Part shown: in pieces, positions 1-9,054 of the stretch
Layout of the letters: each line of letters begins with the position of its first letter
Position numbering within the stretch: position 1 is the stretch's first letter
DNA from: Cytobacillus sp. IB215665
GTDB lineage: Bacteria; Bacillota; Bacilli; Bacillales; SM2101
Reading direction: 5' to 3'
NCBI RefSeq assembly: GCF_033963835.1
Contig: NZ_JAXBME010000011.1
Coordinates: 1 to 64,000 of the forward strand
Length of the DNA stretch: 64,000 bases
Translations under genes and position numbers: made by a program
The notes under the pieces: generated by a model
The model's database searches: none
The model's input: only the letters and a program-made list of their open reading frames with translations
What the model was told of the DNA's origin: nothing

Positions 1-1
1 C

Positions 2-127
2 AATTCAGCAGGTATTCCAATTGCAGCCATCGGCTTATTAGCACCTTGGGTAGCTGGAGCAGCAATGGCATTTAGCTCAGTATCAGTTGTGACAAACTCA
101 CTTCGTTTGAAGAGAGTAAAAATATAA
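2..127 (+). CDS. copA: Copper-translocating P-type ATPase, C-terminal end (partial)
   Basis: Only the last 41 codons lie in the window; the gene begins to the left. The translation ends in a hydrophobic helix, with a run like [17 protein letters not shown], followed by a short basic tail, RLKRVKI. This is typical of the last transmembrane helix of CopA-type P1B ATPases, which export Cu(I) from the cytoplasm using ATP. The copper chaperone gene copZ follows 60 bases later in the same direction, which is the usual copA-copZ arrangement and supports the call. No catalytic domain can be checked here. Another P1B metal ATPase is possible, but the copZ neighbour favours copper. Confidence 0.8.
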   Translation, partial: NSAGIPIAAIGLLAPWVAGAAMAFSSVSVVTNSLRLKRVKI

Positions 128-187
128 TGATGTTCAAAACGAGACTTTTTGAACATCACTAAAATATTATACTAGGAGTGGATATAT

Positions 188-394
188 ATGGTTAAAACAA
201 CATTACAAGTATCTGGTATGACATGTGGTCATTGTGAAAAGGCAGTAAAGGGAGCATTATCAGAAGTTAAAGGTGTAGATAATGTGACGGTATTTCTTCA
301 AGACGGTAAAGTTGACGTTGAATATGATGATGCTCAAGTGAAAGTAGCAGCATTGAAAGAAGCAGTTGAAGATCAAGGATACGACGTAGAATAA
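188..394 (+). CDS. copZ: Copper chaperone CopZ
   Basis: A 68-residue heavy-metal-associated domain protein. The metal-binding loop MTCGHC lies at residues 11-16, with Cys13 and Cys16 as Cu(I) ligands, and the length is normal for CopZ. It binds Cu(I) in the cytoplasm and hands it to the CopA ATPase and to copper-responsive regulators. An AGGAGTGG ribosome-binding site precedes the ATG. The gene directly follows copA, so the pair is probably co-transcribed. A terminator-like hairpin follows at 458-500. Confidence 0.95.
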   Translation: MVKTTLQVSGMTCGHCEKAVKGALSEVKGVDNVTVFLQDGKVDVEYDDAQVKVAALKEAVEDQGYDVE

Positions 395-457
395 AGAGAT
401 TTATCTTTTGTAATATTTGATGAAAGCATGTTTTTGTATTAATATATACAATTATGA

Positions 458-500
458 AAGGAGGGTATCATGTTCATTATATGAGCATTTTATCCTCCTT
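458..500 (+). terminator. Hairpin terminator after copZ
   Basis: An imperfect inverted repeat pairs AAGGAGG (458-464) with CCTCCTT (494-500) and contains an inner GTTCAT/ATGAGC stem. It is followed by a T-rich stretch. The inner GTTCAT-TAT-ATGAGC hairpin recurs in the terminators after degV and sco1. Confidence 0.6.
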
Positions 501-559
501 CTTTACTTATATTACTCAACATCTGCACAAAATCTCCTTATTTTCTATTTATAATAAGA

Positions 560-747
560 AAAGGCTTTTCGCGTACTATTGGTTGTTTAATTATAAAGGC
601 TGTTTTTTTGCATTAATTGTTGCTTTCCGTAATAAGAGAGCTAAACACGTTGGGGTGTTTTTATTCAAAAGACTTTGAATGTCATATAAAACACATCAGT
701 TACTATAACGTAAGTGAAAAAAGACAAAGTTCACGAAAAGACCATTT
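560..747 (-). repeat. Intergenic repeat family, copy 1
   Basis: A degenerate copy of the intergenic repeat described in the findings. In reverse orientation it begins with GCATTAATTGTTGCTTT near 610 and ends with TTCACGAAAAGACC at about 747. A second, forward-type end (AAGGCTTTTCGCG) sits at about 560, so two degenerate elements may be nested. No convincing gene lies between copZ and the lipoprotein gene at 871. Confidence 0.55.
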
Positions 748-870
748 ATAACATGGTGACATACCTTCATCAATTGTGCAACATAACATTTACCTTGTTA
801 ATTTTTGTAACGATGGCTGCGAAGTTTCCGATAGGGACCAAGAGAAAATATTGTATTTATAGGAGTGACA

Positions 871-1914
871 ATGTATATGAAAAGGAAACTACAAACAATA
901 GCACTGTTAACAGTTACTTCATTATTATTTGGGTGTGGACAGAATGAGAATGAAGCACTACCTAATGACTCAGCACAAAATAATACTGAAATTGCAACAG
1001 ATAATGATTCGACTGAAGAGAACGAGAAAGATCAGCAAACTGACAAAGCTGAAACATCAAAAAACAAAATAACAGATAACAATTTTTTCGAGCCGTTTAA
1101 CGGAACATTAGAGCATGTTCACGGTTTAGGATATGCTGGGAATCAAAATGCGATCTATTTTGCAGCACATGATGGGTTGAAAGTGTATGAAGATGGCCAA
1201 TGGTATAAAACAGTAGCTGAAAATCATGATTATATGGGCTTTAACGCAGTAGATGGAGGTTTTTTCGCTAGTGGACATCCAGCTGGAAATTCAAATCTTG
1301 TTAATCCTTTTGGTATTAAGCGTAGCTTAGATAATGGTCAAACATTAGAAACATTAGCTTTAGAAGGAGTTGTTGATTTTCATGTGATGGGTGTAGGATA
1401 CGAAAGTCAAACAATTTTTGTTGCTAACCCAAAAGCAAACGATTTATTAGAAGAAGCTGGTGAGTTATATGTAAGCGATGACCTAACGGAAAACTGGGAG
1501 AAGATAGACGCAGAAGGTTTAAGTAAAGATATTATAAATATTGCTGTCCATCCAACCGATTCAAATAAAGTGGCTATAGCAGCTAAAGAAGGAATCTACC
1601 TCTCAACGAATAAAGGTCAGTCATTTGAATTAATTTCAGATAATATGCAAGGTACATCCATCTACATGTCGAAGAAAGCGTTATGGTATGGTGGATATAA
1701 TGGTGAGCCTCATCTTATTAAGAAATCTTACGATAATGATACGGAAGAAATTATTACGTTGCCTTCCATGGATGAGGATGCAGTCATGTATTTTACTACC
1801 AACCCTCAAAATGACAACGAGTTAGCCTTTATAACCTACAACGGGAATGTATTTTATTCCAACGATGGGGCAGAGAATTGGGAGATGTTAGTAAATGAAG
1901 GGAAGATTCAATAG
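871..1914 (+). CDS. F510_1955-type BNR-repeat lipoprotein
   Basis: A 347-residue exported lipoprotein. Residues 1-21 form a lipoprotein signal peptide ending in LLFG, with Cys22 as the lipidation site. An Asp/Glu/Asn-rich linker follows to about residue 65, then a beta-propeller-like region starting with the pattern EHVHGLGYAGNQNAIYF and containing sialidase-type blade motifs (SNDGAENW, LSTNKGQSF). The family is often annotated as F510_1955 glycosylhydrolase, but activity is not established, and a BNR propeller anchored outside the membrane is all the sequence shows. ATG 871 was chosen because AGGAG lies 5 bases upstream; GTG 865 overlaps that site. Copper genes lie upstream and a two-component system downstream. 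Confidence 0.7.
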   Translation: MYMKRKLQTIALLTVTSLLFGCGQNENEALPNDSAQNNTEIATDNDSTEENEKDQQTDKAETSKNKITDNNFFEPFNGTLEHVHGLGYAGNQNAIYFAAHDGLKVYEDGQWYKTVAENHDYMGFNAVDGGFFASGHPAGNSNLVNPFGIKRSLDNGQTLETLALEGVVDFHVMGVGYESQTIFVANPKANDLLEEAGELYVSDDLTENWEKIDAEGLSKDIINIAVHPTDSNKVAIAAKEGIYLSTNKGQSFELISDNMQGTSIYMSKKALWYGGYNGEPHLIKKSYDNDTEEIITLPSMDEDAVMYFTTNPQNDNELAFITYNGNVFYSNDGAENWEMLVNEGKIQ

Positions 1915-1923
1915 CTAATTAAT

Positions 1924-2059
1924 CGGATGAATTGTAACTTTACATACGTGGGCATAAACAGCTTGGCATCTTTTCTTCTGTAACACGATGACAACTGTAT
2001 ATATTTGATTATTGTGGTTCTAGTTTGGTAACAATAGCAACAAAGTTTTGACAAGAGCC
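1924..2059 (-). repeat. Intergenic repeat family, copy 2
   Basis: A reverse-orientation copy. It has the conserved end CTTGGCATCTTTTCTTCTG near 1961 and the opposite end GCAACAAAGTTTTGACAAGA at 2038-2057. It fills the gap between the lipoprotein gene and the histidine kinase gene. Confidence 0.7.
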
Positions 2060-2065
2060 AAAATA

Positions 2066-2178
2066 AAACAGACTGTTATAAGTTCTATGTAAATTTTGTG
2101 ACGATGCTGAACATTTTACAACGAAATCGTATAAGGGTATTCTATGTTGCGAATGAACTCAAAAATAACAGTCTGTTT
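2066..2178 (+). promoter_or_regulatory. Long inverted repeat before and inside the 5' end of the kinase gene
   Basis: Two perfect 13-base arms, AAACAGACTGTTA (2066-2078) and TAACAGTCTGTTT (2166-2178), are separated by 87 bases. A pyrimidine-rich stretch and then AAAGGAG (2191-2197) follow. It may be a leader structure that controls kinase expression, which would imply that translation starts after 2178. The role is inferred; the repeat itself is seen directly. Confidence 0.5.
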
Positions 2179-2205
2179 CTATTTTCCTGTAAAGGAGCTG
2201 GTTTC

Positions 2206-3570
2206 ATCAATAAATTAGCTATAAAATTAGGAGCTCTTTTTTTTATTTTTATATTACTTATAGAGTCTATGATTTTTTTCTTACTATATTTCGGTATAGT
2301 GAATGAGCGAATTCAGAGTGAGACAGATGATTTATTTCGCAGAGGTATAAGTCATAGAGATGTGTTAGAAAAAAATATGGATGAGTTAACGATAAAACAT
2401 GTTGCATTAATGGAGTCGGAGGCTGTTAGTGCAGTAGTCATCACAAATGCTCAGTTTCAAATCTTAGAGCAGTCTGACACAATTAACCCTAAACTAGAAG
2501 AGTTGATAAAAAAAAGTAAAGAGCAAATAGTACCTGACGATGGTGAGTTGCTAGAAGAAAAGTGGAAAACAGAAGAGTATCTAGCAACGATTCATCCAGT
2601 AGTATTTGACGGACAACGTCAAGGGTATGTATTTATGTTTTCACCTACACAGCCTATAAGGAGTATGATTAACGGTTTAACTTATCAATTTCTCTTTATT
2701 GGTATGTTGTCTTTGTTATTATCCATTGCTACAATCTTTTTTCTGTCACGTTTTATAACGAAACCACTAATAGATATGAAGGAAGTGACTGAAAAGATTA
2801 GTACTGGACAAAATAACGTATTTTTAAAAACGAATCGAGATGATGAACTAGGTGAATTAGCTAAAGCAATACATGTTCTGTCTAATAGGCTAGAGCGTTT
2901 AAAAAAAGAACGAAATGAATTTCTATCAAGTATTTCACATGAACTAAGGACTCCGTTAGCCTATCTTAAAGGCTATGCTGATATTTTACAGCGAACTAAT
3001 CTCACTTCAAAAGAGCGAAATGATTATTTGAAAATTATTGAGGAGGAAGCCACGCATGTGGTTAGCTTAGTAAAAGATTTATTCGACTTAGCACAAATTG
3101 ATGAAAATGTATTTAAGATTCAACAACAAGCTGTTCACATTCATCAATTTTTATTGTCTATCGTAGAGAAGTTTAGGCCGGCATACAGTGAAAAAGAAAT
3201 TCATTTAAAACTTGTTTGCCCAGAAAAAATTACTAATAGCATTGATCCAAACAGATTTGATCAAGTGATAAGCAATTTATTAGATAATGCTTTAAAGCAT
3301 TCGGCATCTCACTCTACTGTAGAAATTAATGCTAAAAAACAAGACGGCAAACTTACTATTATAGTAAAGGATGAAGGTGAAGGTATACCAGCGAATGAAC
3401 TGCCTTTCATTTGGGATCGGCTGTATCGAGTAGAGAAATCTAGATCTAGATCAACTGGTGGTACAGGTTTAGGATTGTCGATAGTCAAAGGTATTGTCAA
3501 TAGTCACGGTGGAGAAATAGACGTACAGAGCAAGATAGGTGAGGGGACTATATTTAAGATTGTGTTATAA
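2206..3570 (+). CDS. Sensor histidine kinase of a two-component system
   Basis: A membrane sensor kinase. The open frame extends back to GTG 2098, but no ribosome-binding site lies before that codon. A strong AAAGGAG at 2191-2197 instead points to codon 2206, which is ATC, and no ATG, GTG or TTG is available there. Numbering from 2098, the protein has a transmembrane helix at about 40-68, an extracytoplasmic sensor region, a second helix at about 198-219, a HAMP linker, a HisKA box SISHELRTP with phospho-acceptor His281, and an ATPase domain with NLLDNALKH (393-401), DEGEGIP (425-431) and GGTGLGLS near 455. It presumably phosphorylates the adjacent OmpR-type regulator. The stimulus is unknown; the nearby lipoprotein might be a partner or target. 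Confidence 0.85.
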   Translation: MNKLAIKLGALFFIFILLIESMIFFLLYFGIVNERIQSETDDLFRRGISHRDVLEKNMDELTIKHVALMESEAVSAVVITNAQFQILEQSDTINPKLEELIKKSKEQIVPDDGELLEEKWKTEEYLATIHPVVFDGQRQGYVFMFSPTQPIRSMINGLTYQFLFIGMLSLLLSIATIFFLSRFITKPLIDMKEVTEKISTGQNNVFLKTNRDDELGELAKAIHVLSNRLERLKKERNEFLSSISHELRTPLAYLKGYADILQRTNLTSKERNDYLKIIEEEATHVVSLVKDLFDLAQIDENVFKIQQQAVHIHQFLLSIVEKFRPAYSEKEIHLKLVCPEKITNSIDPNRFDQVISNLLDNALKHSASHSTVEINAKKQDGKLTIIVKDEGEGIPANELPFIWDRLYRVEKSRSRSTGGTGLGLSIVKGIVNSHGGEIDVQSKIGEGTIFKIVL

Positions 3571-3587
3571 GGAGGATGTTTTGACTA

Positions 3588-4253
3588 ATGCCTGTCATTT
3601 TACTAGTAGATGATGAACCGAGAATGTTACAGCTACTTAAGTTATACTTGGAGCCAACTGGTTATAGCTGTAAAACCGTTCGCTCAGGCGAAGATGCGAT
3701 CAACTATTTGGTGCAGCAAAAAGTAGATTTAGTTATCTTAGATATTATGATGCCAGAAATGAATGGGTGGGAAACTGCTGAAGAGATTCGAAGCTTTTCT
3801 GATGTGCCTATTATTATGCTCACAGCAAAGGAGCAAAGCTCTGATATTGTAAAAGGGTTAAGAATTGGAGCAGATGACTATATAACAAAGCCATTCGAGG
3901 AAACGGTTTTGCTAGCAAGGATCGAAGCCATTTTGCGTAGAACCAGTCCTAATAGCAAGATTGAAGTTGATGGCCTTACATGGGACAAAAGTAATCATCA
4001 GTTGACATACGGTAATGAGAGTATTGTGCTTACACCGAAAGAGTTTGATCTGGTTGGGATATTGTTAGTTAACAAAAATGCAGTATTAACACGAGAAAGC
4101 CTTTTAGAGCAAGTATGGGAATTTGATTCTGAGACTGAAGATAGGACAGTTGATTCACACATTAGAAACATTAGAGAAAAATGCAAAAAAGCTGGCTTTC
4201 CAATCAATGATCATTTACAAACAGTCTGGGGAATCGGCTATAAATGGATGTAA
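3588..4253 (+). CDS. OmpR/PhoB-family response regulator
   Basis: A 221-residue response regulator. The receiver domain has the acidic pair DD at residues 8-9, phospho-acceptor Asp52 (VILDIMMPE) and conserved Lys101 (ITKPF). The C-terminal half is a winged helix (LTPKEFDLVGILL through RTVDSHIRNIREK and GIGYKW). It acts in the cytoplasm as a DNA-binding transcription factor and is probably phosphorylated by the kinase encoded just upstream. AAGGAGGATG lies before the ATG, and the 17-base gap after the kinase gene implies co-transcription. Target genes are unknown; the flanking lipoprotein and ltaS genes are natural candidates. Confidence 0.93.
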   Translation: MPVILLVDDEPRMLQLLKLYLEPTGYSCKTVRSGEDAINYLVQQKVDLVILDIMMPEMNGWETAEEIRSFSDVPIIMLTAKEQSSDIVKGLRIGADDYITKPFEETVLLARIEAILRRTSPNSKIEVDGLTWDKSNHQLTYGNESIVLTPKEFDLVGILLVNKNAVLTRESLLEQVWEFDSETEDRTVDSHIRNIREKCKKAGFPINDHLQTVWGIGYKWM

Positions 4254-4675
4254 GCTTCACCTTTTTGGTTGCCTCTTTTAATTCATGACTGTTTTCACAT
4301 TAATGATTATTTTAATACTAATACTTCGCGGTATCTATTCTTCTATATTATGATGCTAATCATATAAGACTTCTTTTTACAGTCGTAATTTCGTAAAAAC
4401 ATTTACAAAGTTTATTTGAAGGACCTAATTCAATGATGTTTACTGCAATTGATAAAAAAATCAAGTGCAGATGATAAATTTGTAACAATAATAGTTAATT
4501 TATAAAGTTCATGTTTTCTTCGTGTTGTTAGGAACGATTATTATTTCTTAAGAAATCCTTCATATTTATCTAATCAAAAAGTTAAGATTTGGGTTGTATA
4601 GTATGAATCAGAAGAATTATTGTACTTAATGATTCCTTTGAACAAATAATGCTATAAACTATGGAGGAGTAAAAC
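4254..4675. other. Intergenic region before ltaS with a shared motif
   Basis: No gene is supported here. The region is AT-rich. Positions 4551-4590 match 10885-10924, upstream of the MoxR/vWA operon, at about 34 of 40 bases (core TAATCAAAAA-TTAAGA). The ltaS promoter should lie here, but I cannot place it confidently. Confidence 0.5.
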
Positions 4676-6565
4676 ATGAATACATCATCATTGTCTAAGA
4701 TGTCTTTAATACTTCTAGCAACACTATTATTATGGATTAAAACGTATATTGTCTATAAAACTAGTTTTGATATAAAAATTGAATCCTGGTTACAAGAATT
4801 TATTCTTTTTATTAACCCATTAAGCTTTTTACTCGTTCTGTTTGGGATTGCTATGTTTATTAAAGAAAAACATCGTAATAGGTACCTGATCATAACGAGT
4901 CTCTTAGTTTCTTTTATTTTATTTGCAAATGTGTTGTATTATCGAGAGTTTACCGATTTTATTACAATACCTTTACTTTTTCAAACTAATAATTTAGCAG
5001 ATTTAGATAATAGTATTTTTGAGCTACTACATTTTACAGATATATTGATGTTTGTTGATATTGTTGTATTGTATTTCATGATGCGAAATCGTCATAAACT
5101 TTCATCACGAACAACTTTTACAAACAGAGAACGTAGAGGCTATTTTTTAGTTGTCACGGTAGTGGTATTTTTTAACTTAGGACTTGCAGAGTCAGAACGT
5201 CCGCAGTTGTTAACTCGTACATTTGATCGTGAAATGCTTGTGAAAAATATAGGGTCATACAATTACCACTTATATGATCTTGTGTTAACGTCTAAAACAT
5301 CAGCCCAAAGAGCACTTGCGGATAGTAGTGAATTTGTTGAAATAGAGAATTTTCTAAATGCGAATTACACAATGCCGGATGAAGACCTTTTCGGTATTGC
5401 AAAGAATCGTAATGTCATTATGGTTTCAATGGAATCTTTGCAAAGCTTTGTGATTGATGAAACGATTAATGGGGAAGAAATTACACCGTTTTTGAATGAC
5501 ATCATTGGAGAAAGTTATTATTTTAATAATTTTTATCATCAAACAGGTCAAGGAAAAACATCTGATTCTGAATTTGTAGTTGAAAACTCGTTATACCCTT
5601 TAGGTAGAGGTGCTGTGTTTTTCACAAATGCGGAAAATGAGTACCGTGCTACCCCAGAAATCTTAAAAGAAAAAGATTATTATTCTGCAGTGTTTCATGC
5701 AAATAATAAGAGCTTTTGGAATCGTGATGTCATGTATCCTAATCTTGGATATGACCGTTACTTTTCATTGGTAGATTACGATGTGAACGAAGATAATTCA
5801 ATTGGTTGGGGATTAAAAGATATTGAGTTTTTTGATCAATCTGTTGAGAAGCTAAAATCATTACCTCAACCGTTTTATACAAAATTTATTACGTTAACAA
5901 ATCATTTCCCATTTGAGCTAGATGAAGAAGATAAAATGGTAGATGAATTTACGTCAAACAGTCGCACTCTTAATCGTTATTTCCCAACGGTAAGATATAT
6001 GGATGAAGCATTGAAAGGCTTTGTAGACCAATTAAAACAAGAAGGTTTATATGATAATTCAATTCTCGTGTTTTATGGTGACCACTATGGTATTTCAGAA
6101 AATCATAATAAAGCGATGGGAGAATTTTTACAGGAAGATATCACACCTTTTGATGTCGTACAATTACAAAAGGTTCCATTCATTATTCATATACCAGGTG
6201 TGACTGACAACAATCCAGAAGTCATTTCTAAAGTATCAGGTCAACTAGATGTGAAGCCGACACTTCTACATTTATTAGGTGTTGATACGAAGGATGATGT
6301 GCACTTCGGATCTGATATTTTCTCAGAAGATAAACTAGATTTTATTGTGCTTAGAGATGGAAGCTTTATCACTGAAGATTATGTATATACAAAATCTACA
6401 TGCTATGATAAAGAGACAGGGGAAGAGACGGACAGCTCTAAGTGTGAGCCTTATGAAGAAAAAGCAAGGCAGGAGCTAGAGTACTCTGATAACATTGTCT
6501 ACGGGGATTTATTACGGTTTTATGAAGGAACATCATTAACAAATGGTTTAACTGAGCAAGAGTGA
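4676..6565 (+). CDS. ltaS: Lipoteichoic acid synthase family (LtaS-type)
   Basis: A 629-residue polytopic membrane protein with an extracellular sulfatase-like domain. About five transmembrane helices cover residues 8-170. The enzyme domain starts near 245 with [13 protein letters not shown] (metal ligand Glu253). The nucleophile Thr295 lies in [12 protein letters not shown], and the metal-binding motif YGDHYG lies near 472. Family members polymerise glycerol phosphate from phosphatidylglycerol onto a lipid anchor to make lipoteichoic acid. Spacing of these residues matches Staphylococcus aureus LtaS (Glu255, Thr300). The start follows a GGAGG site. Bacilli often have several paralogues (LtaS, YfnI, YqgS, YvgJ), so which one this is cannot be settled. 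It is apparently monocistronic. Confidence 0.88.
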   Translation: MNTSSLSKMSLILLATLLLWIKTYIVYKTSFDIKIESWLQEFILFINPLSFLLVLFGIAMFIKEKHRNRYLIITSLLVSFILFANVLYYREFTDFITIPLLFQTNNLADLDNSIFELLHFTDILMFVDIVVLYFMMRNRHKLSSRTTFTNRERRGYFLVVTVVVFFNLGLAESERPQLLTRTFDREMLVKNIGSYNYHLYDLVLTSKTSAQRALADSSEFVEIENFLNANYTMPDEDLFGIAKNRNVIMVSMESLQSFVIDETINGEEITPFLNDIIGESYYFNNFYHQTGQGKTSDSEFVVENSLYPLGRGAVFFTNAENEYRATPEILKEKDYYSAVFHANNKSFWNRDVMYPNLGYDRYFSLVDYDVNEDNSIGWGLKDIEFFDQSVEKLKSLPQPFYTKFITLTNHFPFELDEEDKMVDEFTSNSRTLNRYFPTVRYMDEALKGFVDQLKQEGLYDNSILVFYGDHYGISENHNKAMGEFLQEDITPFDVVQLQKVPFIIHIPGVTDNNPEVISKVSGQLDVKPTLLHLLGVDTKDDVHFGSDIFSEDKLDFIVLRDGSFITEDYVYTKSTCYDKETGEETDSSKCEPYEEKARQELEYSDNIVYGDLLRFYEGTSLTNGLTEQE

Positions 6566-6609
6566 ATCAGTTTTATATAAGTTACTACCTATCAGAAATA
6601 ATTTGTTAA

Positions 6610-6765
6610 GGACGTGTGCACATTAATTGTTGCTTTTCGAAATATAAGCTAACACGAATATAACTATCGTTCACGGTGTCTTTTCTTCTCTATAGACTAT
6701 GAAAGTCATATTAAACATATCTGATACTCTAATATAAGTGAAAATAAAGTTTTACGAAAAGAGCC
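6610..6765 (-). repeat. Intergenic repeat family, copy 3
   Basis: A full-length reverse copy. It contains CATTAATTGTTGCTTTTCG near 6621, then GGTGTCTTTTCTTCTCTATA, and ends with TTTTACGAAAAGAGCC at 6765. It fills most of the ltaS-degV gap and closely parallels copy 1. Confidence 0.75.
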
Positions 6766-6872
6766 TTAGTTTAAGTCACGCCCTAATTCGACAATTTTTT
6801 TAAAAATCCTATCAATCGACCATATTTACAAGTATAATGAAACAGACGTAAAAATGTTGGGAAGTGAAGTTG

Positions 6873-7715
6873 ATGAGAAAAATAAAAATAGTGACTGATT
6901 CCACAATTGATGTTTCAGATGAGGTTTTACAAAAGTATGGCATTGAAATGGTACCGTTAATGATCACAATAGAGGGGAAATCTTTTCTTGACAGAATTGA
7001 CATTTCACCTAGTGAATTTCTAAATAAAATGAAACAAGCTGTCCATCTACCGAAAAGCTCACAGCCATCTACAGGACAATTTGTTGAATTATATGACAGA
7101 TTAGATGAAGAAGGGTATGATGTGATTTCTATCCATATGACAGGTGGTATGAGTGGTACTGTTGCATCTGCAGAAACTGCTGCAGAAATATCAAAAGCCA
7201 ATGTGACTGTCGTCGATTCGAGGTTCCTTTCTAAAGCTTTAAGTTTTCAAGTGTTAGAAGCTGCAAAGATGGCTTTAGACGGTAAAAGTGTAGATGATAT
7301 TGTGAATAGGTTAGCAGAGATTCGTAACAATAGTTTTTTATATCTTACTGTTGATACACTTGAAAATTTAGTAAAGGGTGGCAGAATTGGCAAAGGGAAA
7401 GCGTTTATTGGCTCTTTACTGAACATAAAGCCGATATCTTCACTTGAAGGTGGAAGTATTACACCGGTAGGTAAAGTTAGGAGTCAATCGCAAATAGTGA
7501 AGTATTTAACTAAACAATTTGTTAAGGATGTTGAGGGCAAAGTCATAAAAGCAGTAGGTATAGCACATGCAGATGCACGTGATCTAGCAGGAAAATTAAA
7601 AGAAGCTATTAGTCATGCCTCCGGGTATGAAGAAATTGAAATTGTAGATACAACCCCTGTTATTTCACTCCACACTGGAGCAGGTGCTATGAGTATTATG
7701 TATTTTGCTGAGTAA
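6873..7715 (+). CDS. DegV family fatty-acid-binding protein
   Basis: A 280-residue DegV/FakB-type protein. The N-terminal KIKIVTDSTIDVS motif and the ribbon SSQPSTGQF match the lipid-binding fold, and GGRIGKGKAFIGSLLNIKPI is the usual DegV core. Such proteins carry a fatty acid to the FakA kinase for phosphorylation and membrane incorporation. ATG 6873 gives the usual family start; GTG 6864 in the same frame is the alternative. Length is normal. It lies alone between the repeat element and a terminator. Confidence 0.88.
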   Translation: MRKIKIVTDSTIDVSDEVLQKYGIEMVPLMITIEGKSFLDRIDISPSEFLNKMKQAVHLPKSSQPSTGQFVELYDRLDEEGYDVISIHMTGGMSGTVASAETAAEISKANVTVVDSRFLSKALSFQVLEAAKMALDGKSVDDIVNRLAEIRNNSFLYLTVDTLENLVKGGRIGKGKAFIGSLLNIKPISSLEGGSITPVGKVRSQSQIVKYLTKQFVKDVEGKVIKAVGIAHADARDLAGKLKEAISHASGYEEIEIVDTTPVISLHTGAGAMSIMYFAE

Positions 7716-7904
7716 ATTAAATGCGTTGATGTAAAAAATTTAAACATTGATAATTCAACAGAGAAATATATTACGTTTTATTCATTGAGTGAATGACTAA
7801 CAAAACATTGGAAAGACAAATGTGTTAGTACAATTAAGAGAAGTTTACATGAAATTTTATTTAGTTTTGAAATAACTGGGTAATATTTTTAAATAGATTA
7901 AACT

Positions 7905-7950
7905 AATAAGAGGATATGCTGTTCATTATTCGAGCAAATACCCTCTTTTT
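7905..7950 (+). terminator. Terminator after degV-like gene
   Basis: The hairpin pairs AAGAGGATATGCT with AGCAAATACCCTCTT and is followed by seven or more T residues. The inner loop GTTCATTATTCGAGC resembles those after copZ and sco1. Confidence 0.75.
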
Positions 7951-8021
7951 TTATGCATTTTAGAGCTATTAATCAGACGTTGTTAGTTCTTTTTTTATGT
8001 ATATATTGGGCATAATGCCCA

Positions 8022-8222
8022 CTATCCTCCAAGCACATAAGCAAATTTTCCGTCGAATGTGAAAGCAATAATAGAAGGGTTGTCTCCAACGAGAATCGTT
8101 GCAATGACACTATGGGTTTTCACATCAATGACTGAAATAGTGTTACCACCACCATCAACACCTGAGTTAGTCACATAGGCATGTTTTCCATCGGGTGTAA
8201 AAGCAATATTAGATGGCGAACA
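8022..8222 (-). pseudogene. YVTN beta-propeller protein remnant
   Basis: Read on the minus strand, this stretch encodes about 65 residues with two propeller-repeat signatures: IAFTPDGKHAYVTNSG, then NTISVIDVKTHSV and IAFTFDGKFAYVLGG. This is the pattern of YVTN/40-residue beta-propeller proteins, which are usually exported and far longer. Sequence upstream of these repeats does not continue the propeller, and no start codon with a ribosome-binding site is evident. It is probably the surviving piece of a larger surface protein. Confidence 0.55.
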
Positions 8223-8261
8223 AATCAAGAATACATAAAATGTAATACACTGTGGCATGAT

Positions 8262-8310
8262 GACATGGAAACGCCCCACTCTTTTGAATAGAGTAGGGCA
8301 TTTCTTATGT
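8262..8310 (-). terminator. Terminator for the minus-strand gene at 8315
   Basis: The inverted repeat GCCCCACTCT/AGAGTAGGGC lies just past the stop codon of the minus-strand gene. On that strand the hairpin is followed by GTTTCC, so the T-tract is weak. Confidence 0.5.
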
Positions 8311-8314
8311 TTGT

Positions 8315-8784
8315 TTACCCTTTTTGAAATGTAGTTACGTTGATGCATCTGCAATTGAAAGCAAGCGTTACTCCTTGTTGGAGTGGACTACTTGGGATGA
8401 CATTTAATCTGTACTTATGGCATCCTGTTCCTGGCTCATCACAGACTGTATTATTAGGAGTTAATGTATATTGCTGATTAGCCCTATCATCAGTGACGTT
8501 ATATATACAAAGAGTTTTTGTAGTACTTTCAGTAATACGTTCTACTATATAAAATAAGTTGGTAGGATTTGGTATATCCTCAACCACATCAACGAGTATA
8601 TCAACCATTGAATCAACCTTTGCAATCCAATTCTTCTCACTGACCAATATAGTATCTGTTGTTAAAGTTACAAATGTGTAGGTACAGGTATTCCCACCCC
8701 ATCACCACTAAAAGAGATAGATGTATTTTCACAACGACAAAATAATTCATTGTTTCCTTTTCCTTTACATGGACAATCAGACAT
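8315..8784 (-). pseudogene. Cys-rich protein gene with a frameshift
   Basis: The minus-strand ATG at 8784 (MSDCPCKGKGNNELF) has AAAGGA upstream but its frame stops at 8668. The adjacent frame continues without a break as WGGNTCTYTFVTLTTD and on to a stop at 8315. Joining the two near the GGGGTGGG run at about 8690-8700 gives a protein of about 155 residues with CRC motifs near both ends (ELFCRCENTS and AFNCRCINVT). Cys-rich proteins of this general look are common in spore outer layers, but I do not recognise a family. Either the gene is broken or the G-run holds a sequencing error. Confidence 0.5.
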
Positions 8785-9054
8785 CACTAAGTCATTCCTT
8801 TCATTAAACTTATTTAGTTTCTCTTATATTTCGTGAATGCTTGATGTCTTAATTGTGCAACTGCCAGTTGTCTACATCTTATCTACATCTTATTTTGGTA
8901 ATATCAATCTTTATTTTTTATAGTGTCTTTCGGTTTAAGTATTGGTAATTATATTAATTAGGTAGTTTTTTTGTAAATAATAGTATGAAAAAGAGGAATT
9001 TATGAGGCAGAAGTTGAAAAAAACTCTATACAATAACTTGTAAAGGATGTCCTG

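Noticed and set aside
454-678. 74-codon open frame after copZ
   Set aside because: It begins inside the copZ terminator hairpin and runs through a repeat copy; composition is not protein-like.
714-947. 77-codon open frame overlapping the lipoprotein start
   Set aside because: No ribosome-binding site; it overlaps a repeat and the signal peptide of the clearly supported gene.
6812-7201. 129-codon minus-strand frame
   Set aside because: It is the complement of the degV-like coding sequence.
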